Positions 22,892-34,700 of a stretch of 64,000 bases of DNA are shown piece after piece. The translations under genes were made by a program, and so were the position numbers. Each line of letters begins with the position of its first letter. Positions within the stretch are counted from its first letter, which is position 1. Location of the stretch: contig CALYLX010000096.1 in assembly GCA_944990035.1 (NCBI GenBank), positions 124,001 to 188,000 of the forward strand, read 5' to 3'. This stretch comes from Clitopilus passeckerianus. Taxonomy: Eukaryota; Basidiomycota; Agaricomycetes; Agaricales; Entolomataceae. Below the pieces are notes generated by a model. It searched no databases and was not told where the DNA came from. It was given only the letters and a program-made list of their open reading frames with translations.

Positions 22892-23629
22892 CTAGAGTCT
22901 TGATACAATGAAATCTGCCGCATCACCCGCATTCTAAGACCAGAAACAGTGAGTGACCTCTTTGGTAAAAGACACACGGACAAACGGCGACTTACGATTC
23001 CGTAAAGGAAATGTTGCGGAGTTGGTGGAAATATGTTATCACATATTACATCCAATGGGATACAAAATATCTTTGATACAATCGGGCTGGGATACGGTTG
23101 GTGTCTGAACGGGTCACCGAATGTTATTGCTCCCGCGATTCGAGGCACTGTGGTGGGGTTGAGCAAGTCGGCAGCGAGGTGGACGATCTGAGCGCCTTGG
23201 CTATTTGAAGAGCAGAAAGAGTTCGACACCTCTCAGTGTTTGATGAAGGACAAATCCAGCATAACCTCACCTGTATCCCGCGATGAAGATCTTTGTCTCC
23301 GCGCACGACTCCGCTTTAGCATTGGCCAAGTCGGCCATCGTCTTCGCCGCTCCTTTATCCCCTCCCGCGAGGTATACTGACAGCAGGGCCGGGTAGTCAA
23401 TTCCTACGAATTCCAGGGAAAGCTTTAGGGCCAGATTGTCAAGAGCAAGCGAGAGTGCAGTATCGAATTCCGGGCCTACGACGATTCCAAGTGAGGTCGG
23501 TTCAAGCGTGCCTTTGGCGTAGTACACAGCTACATCCGGACACTCTGTAGCCTCTCGTGTCGAGCTTGAAGGAGCAGCGAGAGAGGATGCTGCAACTAGG
23601 AAGGGCAGGAAGAATCGATGGGAACGCAT
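22892..23629 (-). CDS. Cutinase family secreted esterase (201 aa)
   Basis: Three exons (23271-23629, 22996-23200, 22892-22933) with 70- and 62-nt introns encode 201 residues. A signal peptide is clear at the N-terminus (MRSHRFFLPFLVAASSLAAP); an in-frame ATG six codons upstream is less suitable. The first intron interrupts the nucleophile codon, so splicing creates GYSQG with Ser120. The catalytic Asp is probably Asp170 in LDVIC between the paired cysteines, and the His is His183 in HFLYG. The YYAKGTLEP N-terminal segment also matches the family. Cutinases hydrolyse ester bonds of the plant cuticle outside the cell. With the GH7 enzyme further on it supports a plant-degrading lifestyle. Length is normal and no lesion is seen. 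Confidence 0.9.
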
Positions 23630-24274
23630 TATGGCTGTGCGACACAAGGGACAGGAGAGAAATCCCGGGGCACCCTATGCACCTTTTAAGCAGCAAGCAA
23701 CAGAGTTCGGCAACACATTACTTACGAAGCTTTCATCATGAGACAATATTCAATACAAACGCGGTGATGATTCCGTTGGGAGTGTACCCTGGACCGACAT
23801 CTCTTACAACGTTGGTGGCCAGGCACCGATGAGTATAGACGTTCGATATAACAAAGAGACGTCCCATAACCGGATCGGAGAACCGTAAGCAATGCATCAA
23901 AGTCCCGAGAACCTAGAAAGATCTTCGTCGTAACTTGGTCATAGCCATCGATATCGTGCTATTACCACGTGGGACGCAAGCACCAGACCCGGTTTAGCAC
24001 CGCTATAGAAGGCATACACTCTTATTTAGACCACCGTGCCCTACTTAGATTTATGAGCCTTCTGGTGGGCTGTTGCAAAGTCCTTCGTCATTTTAGGGGC
24101 AAAAAGAGGAATGTTTTCCCAGGCCGCGACTACGATATCAGACTTCCGGAACAGCACGGTTGTGGCATTCCAGGTCAAGGTTTGATGCATGCAAACACGG
24201 GCCATACCGTTTGGAAAGCGGGCGCCCTATATAATGACAAGCTGTTCCCCTGATCTCTTCAGAATGACGACATA
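23630..24274. promoter_or_regulatory. Promoter region of P450 copy 1
   Basis: Bases 24095-24215 resemble 26735-26870 upstream of P450 copy 2 (shared GGCAAAAAGAG/GCCAAAAAGAG-like, TTTTCCCAG, CTACGATATCAGA and GTTGTGGCATT blocks), so the promoter was duplicated with the gene. A TATATAA box is at 24228-24234. A three-codon upstream frame, ATG ACG ACA TAA, occupies 24264-24275 and its stop overlaps the main ATG by one base. No other gene seen. Confidence 0.6.
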
Positions 24275-24275
24275 A
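24264..24275 (+). promoter_or_regulatory. Upstream mini-ORF abutting P450 copy 1 start
   Basis: ATG ACG ACA TAA, with the stop overlapping the main ATG by one base (TAATG). If the transcript includes it, it could limit or couple translation of P450 copy 1. Copy 2 lacks it. The TATA box at 24228-24234 is only about 30 bases upstream, so the mRNA start may fall inside or after it. Confidence 0.4.
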
Positions 24276-26450
24276 TGCCCACCCCGCCTACCCTTCGGAC
24301 TGCGTTCGCTTCTGTAGTGATTGTGACTTTAGTCGCAAAGGTCTTGACATGGCGTCGACGCACGAAAAACCTGCCGCCTGGACCTCCGAAACTCCCTTTC
24401 ATTGATAATTTACATAATATGCCGAACGGACTCGACTGGGTGAAGTTCAACGAGCTAAGCAAGCAGTATAGTGAGCTCGAGTTTCTCCAGCCGCCCAACT
24501 TGTTGCTGAGATGATCATTGCATTAGACTCTGATATTATCCATTTGAGTGCCCTCGGCTTCTCAATTGTCGTCCTCAACACAACAGAGGTTGCCCAGGAA
24601 TTACTTGAGGTCAGGTCCGGGGTTTACTCCAGTCGGTAAAGCACCTGTATAGTATGAACGTCGCTCGCACAATGCTGACGTTTATTTCGCAGGCCAAACT
24701 CAGTAATGATGCATGAGCTGTTCGTGAAATAACCGTTTTTCATCTTCTCCTGCTCAAGTTTCCTAGATGTGGCATCGGCAACGTGTTGACTTTAACTCCC
24801 TACGGAGATCATTTTCGAGCATCTCGTCGAATGTTCGCCAGGCACTTAGGGCTTGGAAGCGCGAAATTTATCCACCCCCGAGAGGTATTTTACGCTCGAC
24901 GATGTCTTCACCAACTTCTAGAGACACCCGACGACTTCCTCCAACATCTTCGACAGTGAGCAGCTCAAATTTCAATCGCCCTTATGCTTTATATCAATGA
25001 TCCTCGATTCTTCTCAGTTTGCTTGGTGCCATCAGCCTCTCGATTACATACGGTCTCAAAGCGCGACCCTCAAACGATGAAAGTATCGAAACGACTGAGA
25101 AACTCGTACACATTATGAGTGAGCTGGCGGCCGCCGGTGTGTTCATGGTCGACGCCATTCCTGTCCTCAAGCACTTGCCAAAATGGTTTCCGGGAGCATC
25201 GTTCCAATCGCAAGCGGAGAAATGCTCGAAGCTTATGCATGGGACCCAGGAGAAACTGTTCAGAGTAGCTAAGGAAGTCATGGTGAGTGCATCAGCTGCG
25301 TACTCGAATTTGAATAGGGAGCTTACTGAGCATTCAAAATCTCAGGAGACACCAGAGTACACGCCTTCCTTCGTCTCCGAAAATCTTCGGGATTTGGATC
25401 AAATTATGGATACGTCGGAGGTCCAGAAGGTGAATGACATCGCAATCACAGTTTATCTAGGTTCGTTGGGATTTTTTGCAATACCATTGTGCGGTTTTGA
25501 CAGACCCCATTCCAGCTGCTGCTGATACAACGTCGTCCGCGTTAGCGACGTTCATGCTCGCGATGGTTTGCTATCCGGATATCCAGAAAAAGCTTCAAGC
25601 CGAGCTGGATGCCGCGGTCTCTGGGAAGCTTCCAGACCAGGCTGATATTGTGCACTTGCCGTACCTCAAGGCGACTTTTATGGAGGTGATGCGGTAAGCC
25701 ACATACAAAACGTGATGTACAGTAGGGATGCCTACTCATTCATAACTTTCCACAGCTGGAAGCCAGTGACACCTATTGGTGAATGCTGTATCATATCCCT
25801 TTCATTGTGGTTGGATTTAACGTGTGCAATAGGTATACCTCACTTCAGCACGACGGACGATATTTACAACGGTTACATGATTCCCAAAGGTTCAATAGTG
25901 CTGGCCAATCAATGGTATGGTACCGGTACGATATCATCTCTACTCCGCTCACCCAAAATTGTAGGGCGATGCTCCAGGACCCAATAGTTTATCCAGAGCC
26001 GTCTGAATTTAGGCCGGAACGTTTCCTCAAGGGCGGCCAGATTGATGAGTCGGTGCGAAGCCCTCTGGATATGGCTTTTGGTTTTGGAAGAAGGTCAGTG
26101 ACTCTCACTTATTGGGCAACGTCCAGCCACAGATAACTTGTTGTCTCCGTAGGATATGCCCAGGACGACATATTGCGCAGTCTACATTCATGATCACAGC
26201 TGCATCTATCCTCTCCACATTTGACTTGCGCATGAAAAAGGGCGCGAACGGAGAGTTGGTACAACCGACACAAGAGTACCATATGTCGCTCGTCAGGTAT
26301 GTTCTACTAGATGCAAAGAAGGGCTACCCTGCTGATGATGCCGTACGTAGCTATCCGAAAGAGTTTCCTTGCGATATCGTGCCACGATCGTCTGAGGCGA
26401 AGGATTTGATTGTTTCATGGGCTGCTGCCGAGGGCGACAATCCGCCGTAG
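24275..26450 (+). CDS. Cytochrome P450, array copy 1
   Basis: About a dozen exons with short GT-AG introns join into a complete P450 of roughly 500 residues. An N-terminal membrane anchor (TAFASVVIVTLVAKVL) is followed by basic residues and the proline hinge LPPGPPKLPFIDN. The I-helix oxygen-binding segment is AAADTTSSALATFMLAM. The K-helix ExxR is in FMEVMRWKPVTPIG, split by an intron. The PERF-like motif reads FRPERFLKGG, and the heme loop FGFGRRICPGRHIA has its cysteine after the intron at 26094-26153. It resembles the fungal group annotated as O-methylsterigmatocystin oxidoreductase-like (CYP64-like); real substrate unknown. ER-bound monooxygenase needing a P450 reductase. Start at 24275. 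All splice sites checked keep frame. Confidence 0.9.
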
Positions 26451-26992
26451 ATTTCTGCCAATATCTGAACCGCTTGGAGTCTCTCGTTGTACTGCAATAT
26501 ATGAGATTCCCTTACTTGTGTTGCAAGCAGCCGACCCGTTATTAATTGTTGTTGGCAAGCGCTTGAACAGGCGCTCGGAAAAGTGCGATCAGCCCTCTAT
26601 CCGATTCAGAACACTGATGGCTTTTCCGATCGGTGCCACCAACTTCAGCACGCACTCCAACTTGGCAGCAACCCCAAGCAGGCTGAACAAAGGCATGGCG
26701 CCGTGCTGCAACTTCTATTCAGGGTCCACCATCATCTTAGAGCCAAAAAGAGAGGAACATTTTCCCAGACCGCGCCTACGATATCAGAATTCCAGAATTT
26801 GAACCATGGTAATTGTTGTGGCATTTCAAGATTGATGCAACCCTTCACTCACGGGTCAAATGACAAAGGGTCATCGGCTTCTCGTCTGCTCGCTGGGTTT
26901 ATATGGTTTGGACAGCTAGCATGCTGTACGCCCTATATCATGATGACCTACTCCCCTAATCTCGTTGGATTGAAGTGCCAAGCGGTGACCAA
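26451..26992. promoter_or_regulatory. Promoter region of P450 copy 2
   Basis: About 540 bases. Bases 26735-26870 are the counterpart of the copy 1 promoter. A 15-base block GGCGCTCGGAAAAGT at 26570-26584 recurs exactly at 32227-32241 upstream of copy 4. The TATATAA of copy 1 corresponds to TATATCA here (near 26933). No gene supported. Confidence 0.5.
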
Positions 26993-29173
26993 ATGCCCAC
27001 CATTCCTTCCCTTCGGACTGCGTTCGCTTCTGCAGTGATCGTGACTCTAGTCGCAAAGGTCTTGTCATGGCGTCGACGCGTCAAAAGCTTGCCCCCAGGA
27101 CCTCCAAAACTCCCTTTCATCGATAATCTGCACAACATGCCAGACGGCTTCGATTGGGTGAAGTTCAACGAGCTAAGCAAGCAGTACGGTGCGCTCCTGT
27201 TCCTCTGCCTACTACCTCTATTGTTGCTAAGATGGTCTTCGCAGAGTCCGACATCATTCATCTAAGTGCCCTCGGCTATTCAATTGTCGTCCTCAACACA
27301 TTCGAGGATGCGCAGGAGGTGCTCGACGTCAGATCCGGGATCTACTCCAGCCGGTAAAGCGCCTGTATGATATGAACGTTGTTTACAAGATGCTAATTTC
27401 ACTCGACAGGCCCGATTCAGTGATGATGCATGAGCTGTTCGTGAAATTGCCGTTTACAATGTCTTCCTGCTCAAGTTCCCTAGGTCTGGCATCGGGAATG
27501 TATTGACTTTAATTCCGTATGGAGACCATTTCCGGGCGTCGCGTCGAATGTTTGCCAAGCACTTTGGATTTGGAAGCGCGAAATTTAACCGTCCACGAGA
27601 GGTGTTTTACGCTCGACGATGTCTCCATCAGCTCCTAGAGACACCTGACGACTTCTTCCGACACCTTCAACAGTGAGCAGCCCTGAATTTTGTGCTAGCC
27701 CACGTGCTTGATTTTGACGATCCTCCTTTCTTCTAAGTTTGCTCGGTGCCATCAGCCTCTCGATCACTTATGGTCTCAAAGCACGACCCACAAACGACGA
27801 AAACATAGAGACGTCTGAGAAGCTCGTGCACATTATGGGCGAGATAGCAGGCGCGGGTATGTTCATGGTCGACGTCATTCCCGTGCTCAAATACTTGCCA
27901 AAATGGTTTCCGGGGGCATCGTTCCGATTGCAAGCTGAAAAATGCTCGAAGATTTACAATAAGGCCCAAGAGGAACTCTTCAAAGTAGCTAAGGAAGTTA
28001 TGGTGCGTACATCGGTGCTGAAAACGAGCTGGACAGCGAGTTTAACAGGTATCCAATGCTCAGGAGACGCCGGAATACACGCCGTCATTTGTCTCCGAAA
28101 ATCTCCAGGAATTCAATCAAACAGGGGATCCATCGGAGGTCCAGACGGTCAAGGACCTCGCAATCACAGTGTATCTAGGTCAGTCATGGTTGCGGTCTCT
28201 GAATCCCGTTGTGCGGATTTAACTGACCTCATTGCAGCTGCTGCTGATACTACGTGGTCAGCATTAGGGACGTTCATGCTCGCTATGGTTTGCTATCCGG
28301 AGGTCCAGAAAAATCTCCGAGCCGAGATAGATGCTGTGACCTCCGGAAAGCTTCCTGACCACGATGACATTGCACAGCTTCCCTACCTCATAGCCGTTTT
28401 TATGGAGGTTATCCGGTAAGCTACATTCACAAAGAGGTCCAAGATGGCCACTTATTGTTTATCCTTTCTTAGCTGGAAGCCAGTGACACCTATCGATGAG
28501 TATTCAGTATAATACTTCTCTTGAAGTCGAAATTAACGTGTGCAACAGGGATACCTCACGTTAGCACGATGGAGGATATTTATAAGGGTTATATGATTCC
28601 CAAAGGTTCAATAGTGCTACCCAATCAATGGTATGATATCGACGCGAAATCCCCTCCACTCCACTGAGCCGAACCTGTAGGGCGATGCTCCAGGACCCAA
28701 CAGTTTACCCAGAGCCGTCTGAATTCAGGCCGGAACGCTTCCTTAAGGGCGGTCAGATTGACGAGTCGGTGCGAAGCCCTCTGGATATAGGTTTTGGCTT
28801 TGGAAGAAGGTCAGTGAATCTCGCTTATCAGGCAACGTCCAGCCAGAATATAACTCAAAATTCCCTCAGGTTATGCCCAGGACGACATATTGCACAGTCT
28901 ACATTCACGATTGTAGCGGCATCTATCCTCTCTACATTTGACTTGCGCATGAAGAAGGACGCGAACGGAGAGCCGATACGACCGACGCAAGAGTATCATT
29001 GGTCACTGATCAGGTATGTTGCACTGGACTTGGAGACGGCCTACCCTACAAACAGCAACTAATGATATTGTAGCCATCCGAAAGAATTCCCTTGCGATAT
29101 TGTGCCACGATCTTCCGAGGCGAAGGAGTTGATTGTGTCATGGGCTGCCGCAGAGGGAGAAAATCCACCCTGA
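26993..29173 (+). CDS. Cytochrome P450, array copy 2 (splice donor defect)
   Basis: Closest paralogue of copy 1, with the same anchor, hinge (LPPGPPKLPFIDN), I-helix (AAADTTWSALGTFMLAM), ExxR (FMEVIRWKPVTPI), FRPERFLKGG and heme loop FGFGRRLCPGRHIA. The ATG at 26993 aligns with copy 1's start. All intron positions match, but the donor after the VTPI segment is changed. Where other copies have G|GT, this one reads G|AT (28495-28497), so the intron 28496-28548 would begin AT and end AG. Reading through meets a stop within eight codons, and the two nearby GT donors give the wrong frame. Unless a non-canonical splice or sequence error explains it, the product would end before the heme cysteine. 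Either a young pseudogene or an unusual splice. Confidence 0.8.
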
Positions 29174-29849
29174 GGCGTATTGTGTCGAGATACAGCTACG
29201 GATATCTGGATTGAAGCCGTACACTCTTGAAATTTTATGCCAAAATCAAACCTGTTTGCGCAACTTTTTGAGGGCAGTTTATGAACGGCCCGGTTTTCCG
29301 TCTTCGGGACAATGATCAGATGATCCGGGAGCATCCATAAAAAGAGAAGCGATCTCCCAGGCTCTCAAACCATCGAGTAATCAATGGTGCGTAAGATAGA
29401 TTTAATATGAGGAGCTGGTGTGCTCCCCATGACAGTTGACAGTCGCCACTTCTAGGAACATTCTAAGAATCCCAACAGAGCTCTTCAGAAATAACTGACG
29501 AGTCATTTGATCAATCATCAATTTAATTCGACGAGCCTCAGGATGGAGCAGGCTTCGTGGGGCAGCCAACCATTTGCGCGCTTTGGACTTGAAGGTGGTA
29601 GCCAACCATTGGTCGATGAAACTGTATTAAAAGAACATCGAAATAACGCTCCGCCCAGTGACAAACCTAAGAATAGGTGAAACATATGCGCCCCAAGGAC
29701 GTCCCACTCTAATACATCCGGAGGGATTTTCGTCAGTCAGATTCGTTCTGACGGCGTTTCTGAATCGCCACCATGATCCTATATTAGTACTTTCGTCGGC
29801 TTACATGGAACCCAAAGCTCTCCTTACTTGACCACTCTAGACAACCCTC
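29174..29849. other. Intergenic between P450 copies 2 and 3 with a cryptic minus-strand frame
   Basis: On the minus strand from about 29790 to 29402 an open stretch, joined by one plausible GT-AG intron (about 29632-29677), reads SWWRFRNAVRTNLTDENPSG ... GAYVSPIL, then SFIDQWLATTFKSKARKWL and on to a stop at 29402. The composition looks protein-like, but there is no usable ATG and no family I recognise. It may be a remnant exon pair or chance. The rest is P450 copy 3 promoter and copy 2 3' flank. Confidence 0.3.
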
Positions 29850-31999
29850 ATGCAAGACTCGATTTCTCTCCGGAATGTCATACTCTGCGGTATATCTGCA
29901 GTAACTCTAGGAAAACTAGCGTCTTGGCACAGAAGAGTGAAAGACCTGCCACCTGGGCCACGGAAACTGCCTTTTATCGACAATTTGCTGAATATGCCCG
30001 ACGGATTGGACTGGGTGAAATTTGCAGAGATTGGCAAGGAGCACAGTAAGCTTGCGCCTGTGGTATAACTGGCTCGCACCTACTAAGCCTAGTTCCCTGT
30101 AGATTCGGACATCATTCATTTGAGCGCTCTGGGGCATTCCATTGTCGTGCTGAACACGTTTGATGCTGCCCGAGAATTACTTGATAACAGATCGGGAATT
30201 TATTCGAGTCGGTATGTGATTCTCTGCTCCTTTGCACGGTCCACGCGACGCTGATGCTCTATTCGCAGGCCAAACTCAGTCATGATGAATGAATTGTTCG
30301 TACAACAACGGCTTCGCTGCCTCCTATTCTGACATTTGACAGATCTGGCATGGGTAACGTGCTGACCTTGGTACCATACGGAGATCGATTTCGAACCTCC
30401 CGCCGAATGTTCATGAAACACTTTGGATTTGGAAGTGCAAAGATCAGTCAACCTCGCGAAATCTTCTACGCTCGCCGTTGTCTTCACCAACTTCTCGAAA
30501 CGCCGGACGATTTCCTCCAGCACATCCAACAGTGAGTCAACTCATGTTATACATCCTTCTATTGCTCTGACGTTGCTTTCGTTGAAAGTTTGGTCGGTTC
30601 TCTCAGTTTGTCAATCACCTACGGTCTCAAAGCACGCCCAACCAACGATGACTATGTTGGATTGTCCTCTAAACTCATGGCCACCATGAGTGACATCGCC
30701 GGTGCTGGAATGTTCATGGTCGATGTCATCCCCAGCTTGAAATACCTACCGAAATGGTTCCCCGGCGCGTCCTTCCAGAAGGTAGCTGAAGATTGTTCCC
30801 GTCTTGTTGTTCGGGTTCGGGAGACTTTATTTCAGGTCACTGAGGAGGTTATGGTACATCCTTAATTAATTGTTGATCCTTGATGTCTGAATGGTCGCCA
30901 GGAAACCTCCAATTTCACACCCTCCTTTGTCTCGGAACATCTTCGAGAACTGGACCCAGTGAAAGATGCCCAAGATATTGATATCCTTAAGGATCTCTCC
31001 ATGACCGTGTACCTTGGTAGGTAACATGAACTCGGTCCATTCGGCCTTCTAACAAGTGCAATGTAGGTGCTGCCGACACAACGTGGTCCGCTTTGGGGAC
31101 ATTCATGTTAGCAATGGTATGCTATCCGGATGTTCAGAAGAAGCTTCAGCAGGAGCTAGATGGAGTACTTTCTGGAAAGCTCCCGGAACACAATGACATT
31201 GAGCAGTTGCCCTATCTTACTGCTGTCTTCATGGAGGTCTTGAGGTGCGCTCTTCCGACTTGCTCGCGGCACCTTTCTTTCTCTGAACTCAATCTAAATA
31301 GGTGGAAACCCACTGTGCCGATTGGTATGTGACAGTCCCAATGATACAATACCGTGCTTACAAGAGATCCTAATAGGTATACCTCACATGAATATAGCGG
31401 AAGACGCCTACAAAGGCTACGTAGTTCCCAAAGATTCAATCGTACTCGCAAACCAATGGTGCTTCAAGTTCTCTTTTCCCTGCAATTCTTATTAACTACG
31501 TCGCGCGCTAGGGCCATGTCGTATGACCCAATCGCTTATCCTGAACCATCCGAATTTAAGCCCGAGAGATTCCTTAAGGGTGGCGAACTCGACGAGGCGG
31601 TACGAAATCCGATTGACATTGCCTTCGGCTTTGGACGAAGGTATTTATTACTAGTGCCATTCGAAGCTAGAGAGAATGTTTGTCTAACACAGCATGCAGA
31701 ACCTGCCCCGGGCGGCATATTGCACAGTCCACCTTTATGATTACAGCTGCCTCAATTCTCTCCACTTTTGATTTGCGCATGAAGACGGATGAGAACGGAG
31801 AGCTTATACGGCCGACACAGGACTACCATTTATCATCGATCTGGTTCGTCGTTCACGTGTATTGGACGAGTTTTACCTTTGTTAACCGCACCTGTTGTCT
31901 AGTCACCCGAAGGATTTCCCATGTCTCATTGTCCCGCGTTCCTCTAAGGCTAAAGAACTGATTTACTCCTGGGCTGCTGCTGAGGGAGACAATCCTTAA
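29850..31999 (+). CDS. Cytochrome P450, array copy 3
   Basis: Complete P450 with the array's exon plan. Starts at the ATG at 29850 (MQDSISLRNVILCGISAVTL, a short membrane anchor) followed by LPPGPRKLPFIDN. The I-helix is LGAADTTWSALGTFMLAM, ExxR is in FMEVLRWKPTVPIG, the PERF region is FKPERFLKGG, and the heme loop FGFGRRTCPGRHIA has its Cys in the exon after the intron near 31641-31699. The last intron has donor GTTCGT, changing the usual Arg/Ser at the join to Cys, without harm to the frame. It ends AAAEGDNP like copies 1 and 2. All splice joins checked are in frame. Function is inferred only at family level: ER monooxygenase of unknown small-molecule substrate. Confidence 0.9.
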
Positions 32000-32628
32000 A
32001 AATATCATATATATATATTGGATGTACTCGCCCATGCCAACTAGTTTATGCCACGGCCAGAATCCACCGTGATTAGCGAAGATTGGGGCAGGGTTATAAG
32101 ATTTTATACCCCTTTGTTGCTTGAGTAGTCCTCCCTCTAATGTCTATTGACGACCAGTGAACGAAATGTGAAATGCTTGGATTGCGATTGGGTCGCCGAA
32201 GAAGAACGCCGCTAAGCGGTGGAACTGGCGCTCGGAAAAGTTAGCCATCCGAGAACCGACAGCCATTCCGATTGGCGGGATCCAACAACTTGTCCAGCGA
32301 CGGCAAGGTACAAAGACATTGCCACACAACAATCTTCGAGAAGGTATACATAGTCCACGCTACCTCATACGTTATTCCCCAGAACAGTTGACTTAGCATC
32401 CACTGACTGACTAGGTCGACTCCTGCTAATACACCGTGACATCATGCAAACCCCGTGATGAATTAATTGAACGAAGCTCAACTCCGAGTTGGACCTACAA
32501 CGGTTCCTGATAATCTGTCAAGCTCGTTTGGGCCTCCAGTCAAGCTTCTGCACTTCGTATAAGAAGATGCGGCCGCCAGTGTTCTCAACGCCGAACACAA
32601 CCACAACGTCGAACCTGAACCTACCTGT
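32000..32628. promoter_or_regulatory. Promoter region of P450 copy 4
   Basis: A TATATATATA run at 32008-32019 lies in the copy 3 3' flank. Upstream of copy 4 are GTGAAATGCTTGGATTGCGA continuing into TTGGGT (32168-32193), nearly repeated at 34801-34825 before copy 5, and GGCGCTCGGAAAAGT (32227-32241), identical to 26570-26584 before copy 2. The first block includes ATTGG, a reverse CCAAT box. No gene supported. Confidence 0.5.
32168..32193 (+). promoter_or_regulatory. Shared P450 promoter block (copy 4 side)
   Basis: Matches 34801-34825 with about three differences over 25 bases and contains an inverted CCAAT box (ATTGG). The two lie about 460 and 230 bases before copies 4 and 5, respectively. 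Either a conserved control element or leftover similarity from promoter duplication. Confidence 0.5.
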
Positions 32629-34700
32629 ATGGTTACGTCCTGGTTAACAACTTCGTTTGTTTACGGAGGGATAGCATGGTTCGCCTTCAAAGCCATAGCC
32701 AAACGTCTTGCAGCCAGACGTCTTCCTCCTGGTCCGCCAAAGCTACCTCTCCTTGACAACGTGCTAGACTTGAGGAATGGGTTGGATTGGGAGAAGTTTG
32801 CCGAGTTTGGGAAAGAATACAGTGAGCTTCATCCGAGTCATCGTTGGTCCTCGAAAGTGTGCTAATGTTCACAATCGATAGATTCCGATATCATCCACTT
32901 GAGCGCATTGGGGAACTCTATCATCATTCTGAACTCGTATCGAGCTGCTCAAGAATTGCTTGACCAAAGATCCGGAATATATTCCAGCAGAGCATACTCC
33001 ACCATGTTGCACGACCTGTACGTCACTGCGCGCTTGCATGGCTCGATTACTGAATCTACCTCAGCTCGGGATGGACAGCTTTCTTCTCGGTCGCCGCGTA
33101 TGGAGACTTCTGGCGAGCTGCGCGAAGAATGTTCACAAAACATTTCCGTCTAGCAAACACCGCTCTGAACCAGCCCCGCGAGATTTTCTACGTCCGGCGC
33201 TTTCTCTCTCAGCTCCTCGACGATCCAAATGACTTCAGAAAACATATCCGGCAGTAAGTTGTCATCTTTCATTGGAATCTTCGTCTGATCCCACTACCTA
33301 GCTTGATAGGATCTATCAGCATTTCCATGACTTACGGGCTCAAAGCACAACCAGTGGATGACCCGTATATCGCACTAGCTGAGGAAACCGCTCAAGTCTG
33401 CAGCGACACCGGTGTTGGCACATTCTTGGTTGACATGATGCCGGTGCTCAAACACCTTCCTACGTGGTTTCCGGGCATACAATTCCACAAGATCGCTGCT
33501 AAAAATAAGCGTCTGATCACGGCCGTCGGAGAGACGCTTTTCGGGGCCGCTAAATCTAACATGGTGAGGAAGGTTTCTGTCTCTCCGTAATTGCCTGTTT
33601 GGACTTATTTCGGATTATAGGAAACATCCAACTTCTCGCCATCCTTCCTCTCGGAGGTCCTTGGAGATCCAGAGTATTCAGAAGACAGGCCCGAAGATCT
33701 GAGAATGATGAAGGAGGTGGCTGGACAGGTTTACCTAGGTAACTGCTTACTTCGTGGTCCCCAGTTTGGTCGGGTACTCATTTGCTGCCTCTCAAAGCGG
33801 GGGCCGACACGACTGTTGCTAGCCTCAGCACCTTTTTCCTGGCCATGGTCTGCCATCCCGAAGTTCAGAAGAAGCTTCAAGAGGAGTTGGACTCCGCCTT
33901 GCCAGGAAAGCTTCCAGTGCATCAAGATATTGATACTTTGCCGTATTTGCATGCTGTGCTGATGGAGGTGCTTCGGTGAGTATCCCAACTTGAAGCGACT
34001 TTTCTCAGTCGCAAATTGTCGGACCGTGGCTAATGTTTCTCGTTTACGCAGATGGCAGGTAGCGCTTCCCATAGGTGAATACTCCTATCACCTTCATCCT
34101 CCAAATGCACATGATCTGACAGCTCTTGATAGCTTTGCCCCACCTTGTGACTATGGATGATGTCTATGAAGGATATCACATACCAAAGGACTCAATTGTG
34201 ATACCGAACCAATGGGCGATGCTTACCGATCCCGAGGCGTATGCAGACCCCCTCCAGTTCAAGCCAGAGCGATTCCTGAAAGATGGCCAATTCAACGATA
34301 CCGTACGAAGCCCTCTTGATGCTGCGTTTGGATTCGGACGAAGGTACGGTGGATCGCAAACATTGACTGCCCCACCAGGGAACTGACGAGTATTGCAGAG
34401 CCTGCCCTGGGCGTCACATTGCTTTGTCCACCCTCAAAATGACTATGGCCTCTGTACTTTCGACATTTGACATTCTGAAGAAGACGGATGCAGTAGGAAA
34501 GGTTGTAGAGCCTACACCAGAGTACAACTTCTCACTCATCCGGTATGTGGTTTTGTTCTTGATAGCCAGACGACGAGCTCACTCGGGTTGTAACTTTCAG
34601 GCATCCGAAGGAAATACCATGCACGATTAGGCCCCGGTCTCGTCGAGCGGAGCAATTAATCACTACTTGGGCCAGTGTCGAAGGGGGGAACCCACCGTGA
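32629..34700 (+). CDS. Cytochrome P450, array copy 4 (two introns lost)
   Basis: Complete P450 starting at ATG 32629 (MVTSWLTTSFVYGGIAWFAF anchor) with hinge RRLPPGPPKLPLLDN. The I-helix AGADTTVASLSTFFLAM has the more classical AGxDTT. ExxR is in LMEVLRWQVALPIA, the PERF region is FKPERFLKDG, and the heme loop is FGFGRRACPGRHIA. Two introns present in the other four copies are exactly absent: between the SSR and YSTM segments (around 32990-33000) and at NQW|AM (around 34210-34216). Precise loss without indels suggests recombination with a cDNA rather than drift. Remaining introns are GT-AG and in frame. Closest to copy 5 in sequence (DPYIALAE, SISISMTYGL). Substrate unknown. Confidence 0.9.
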
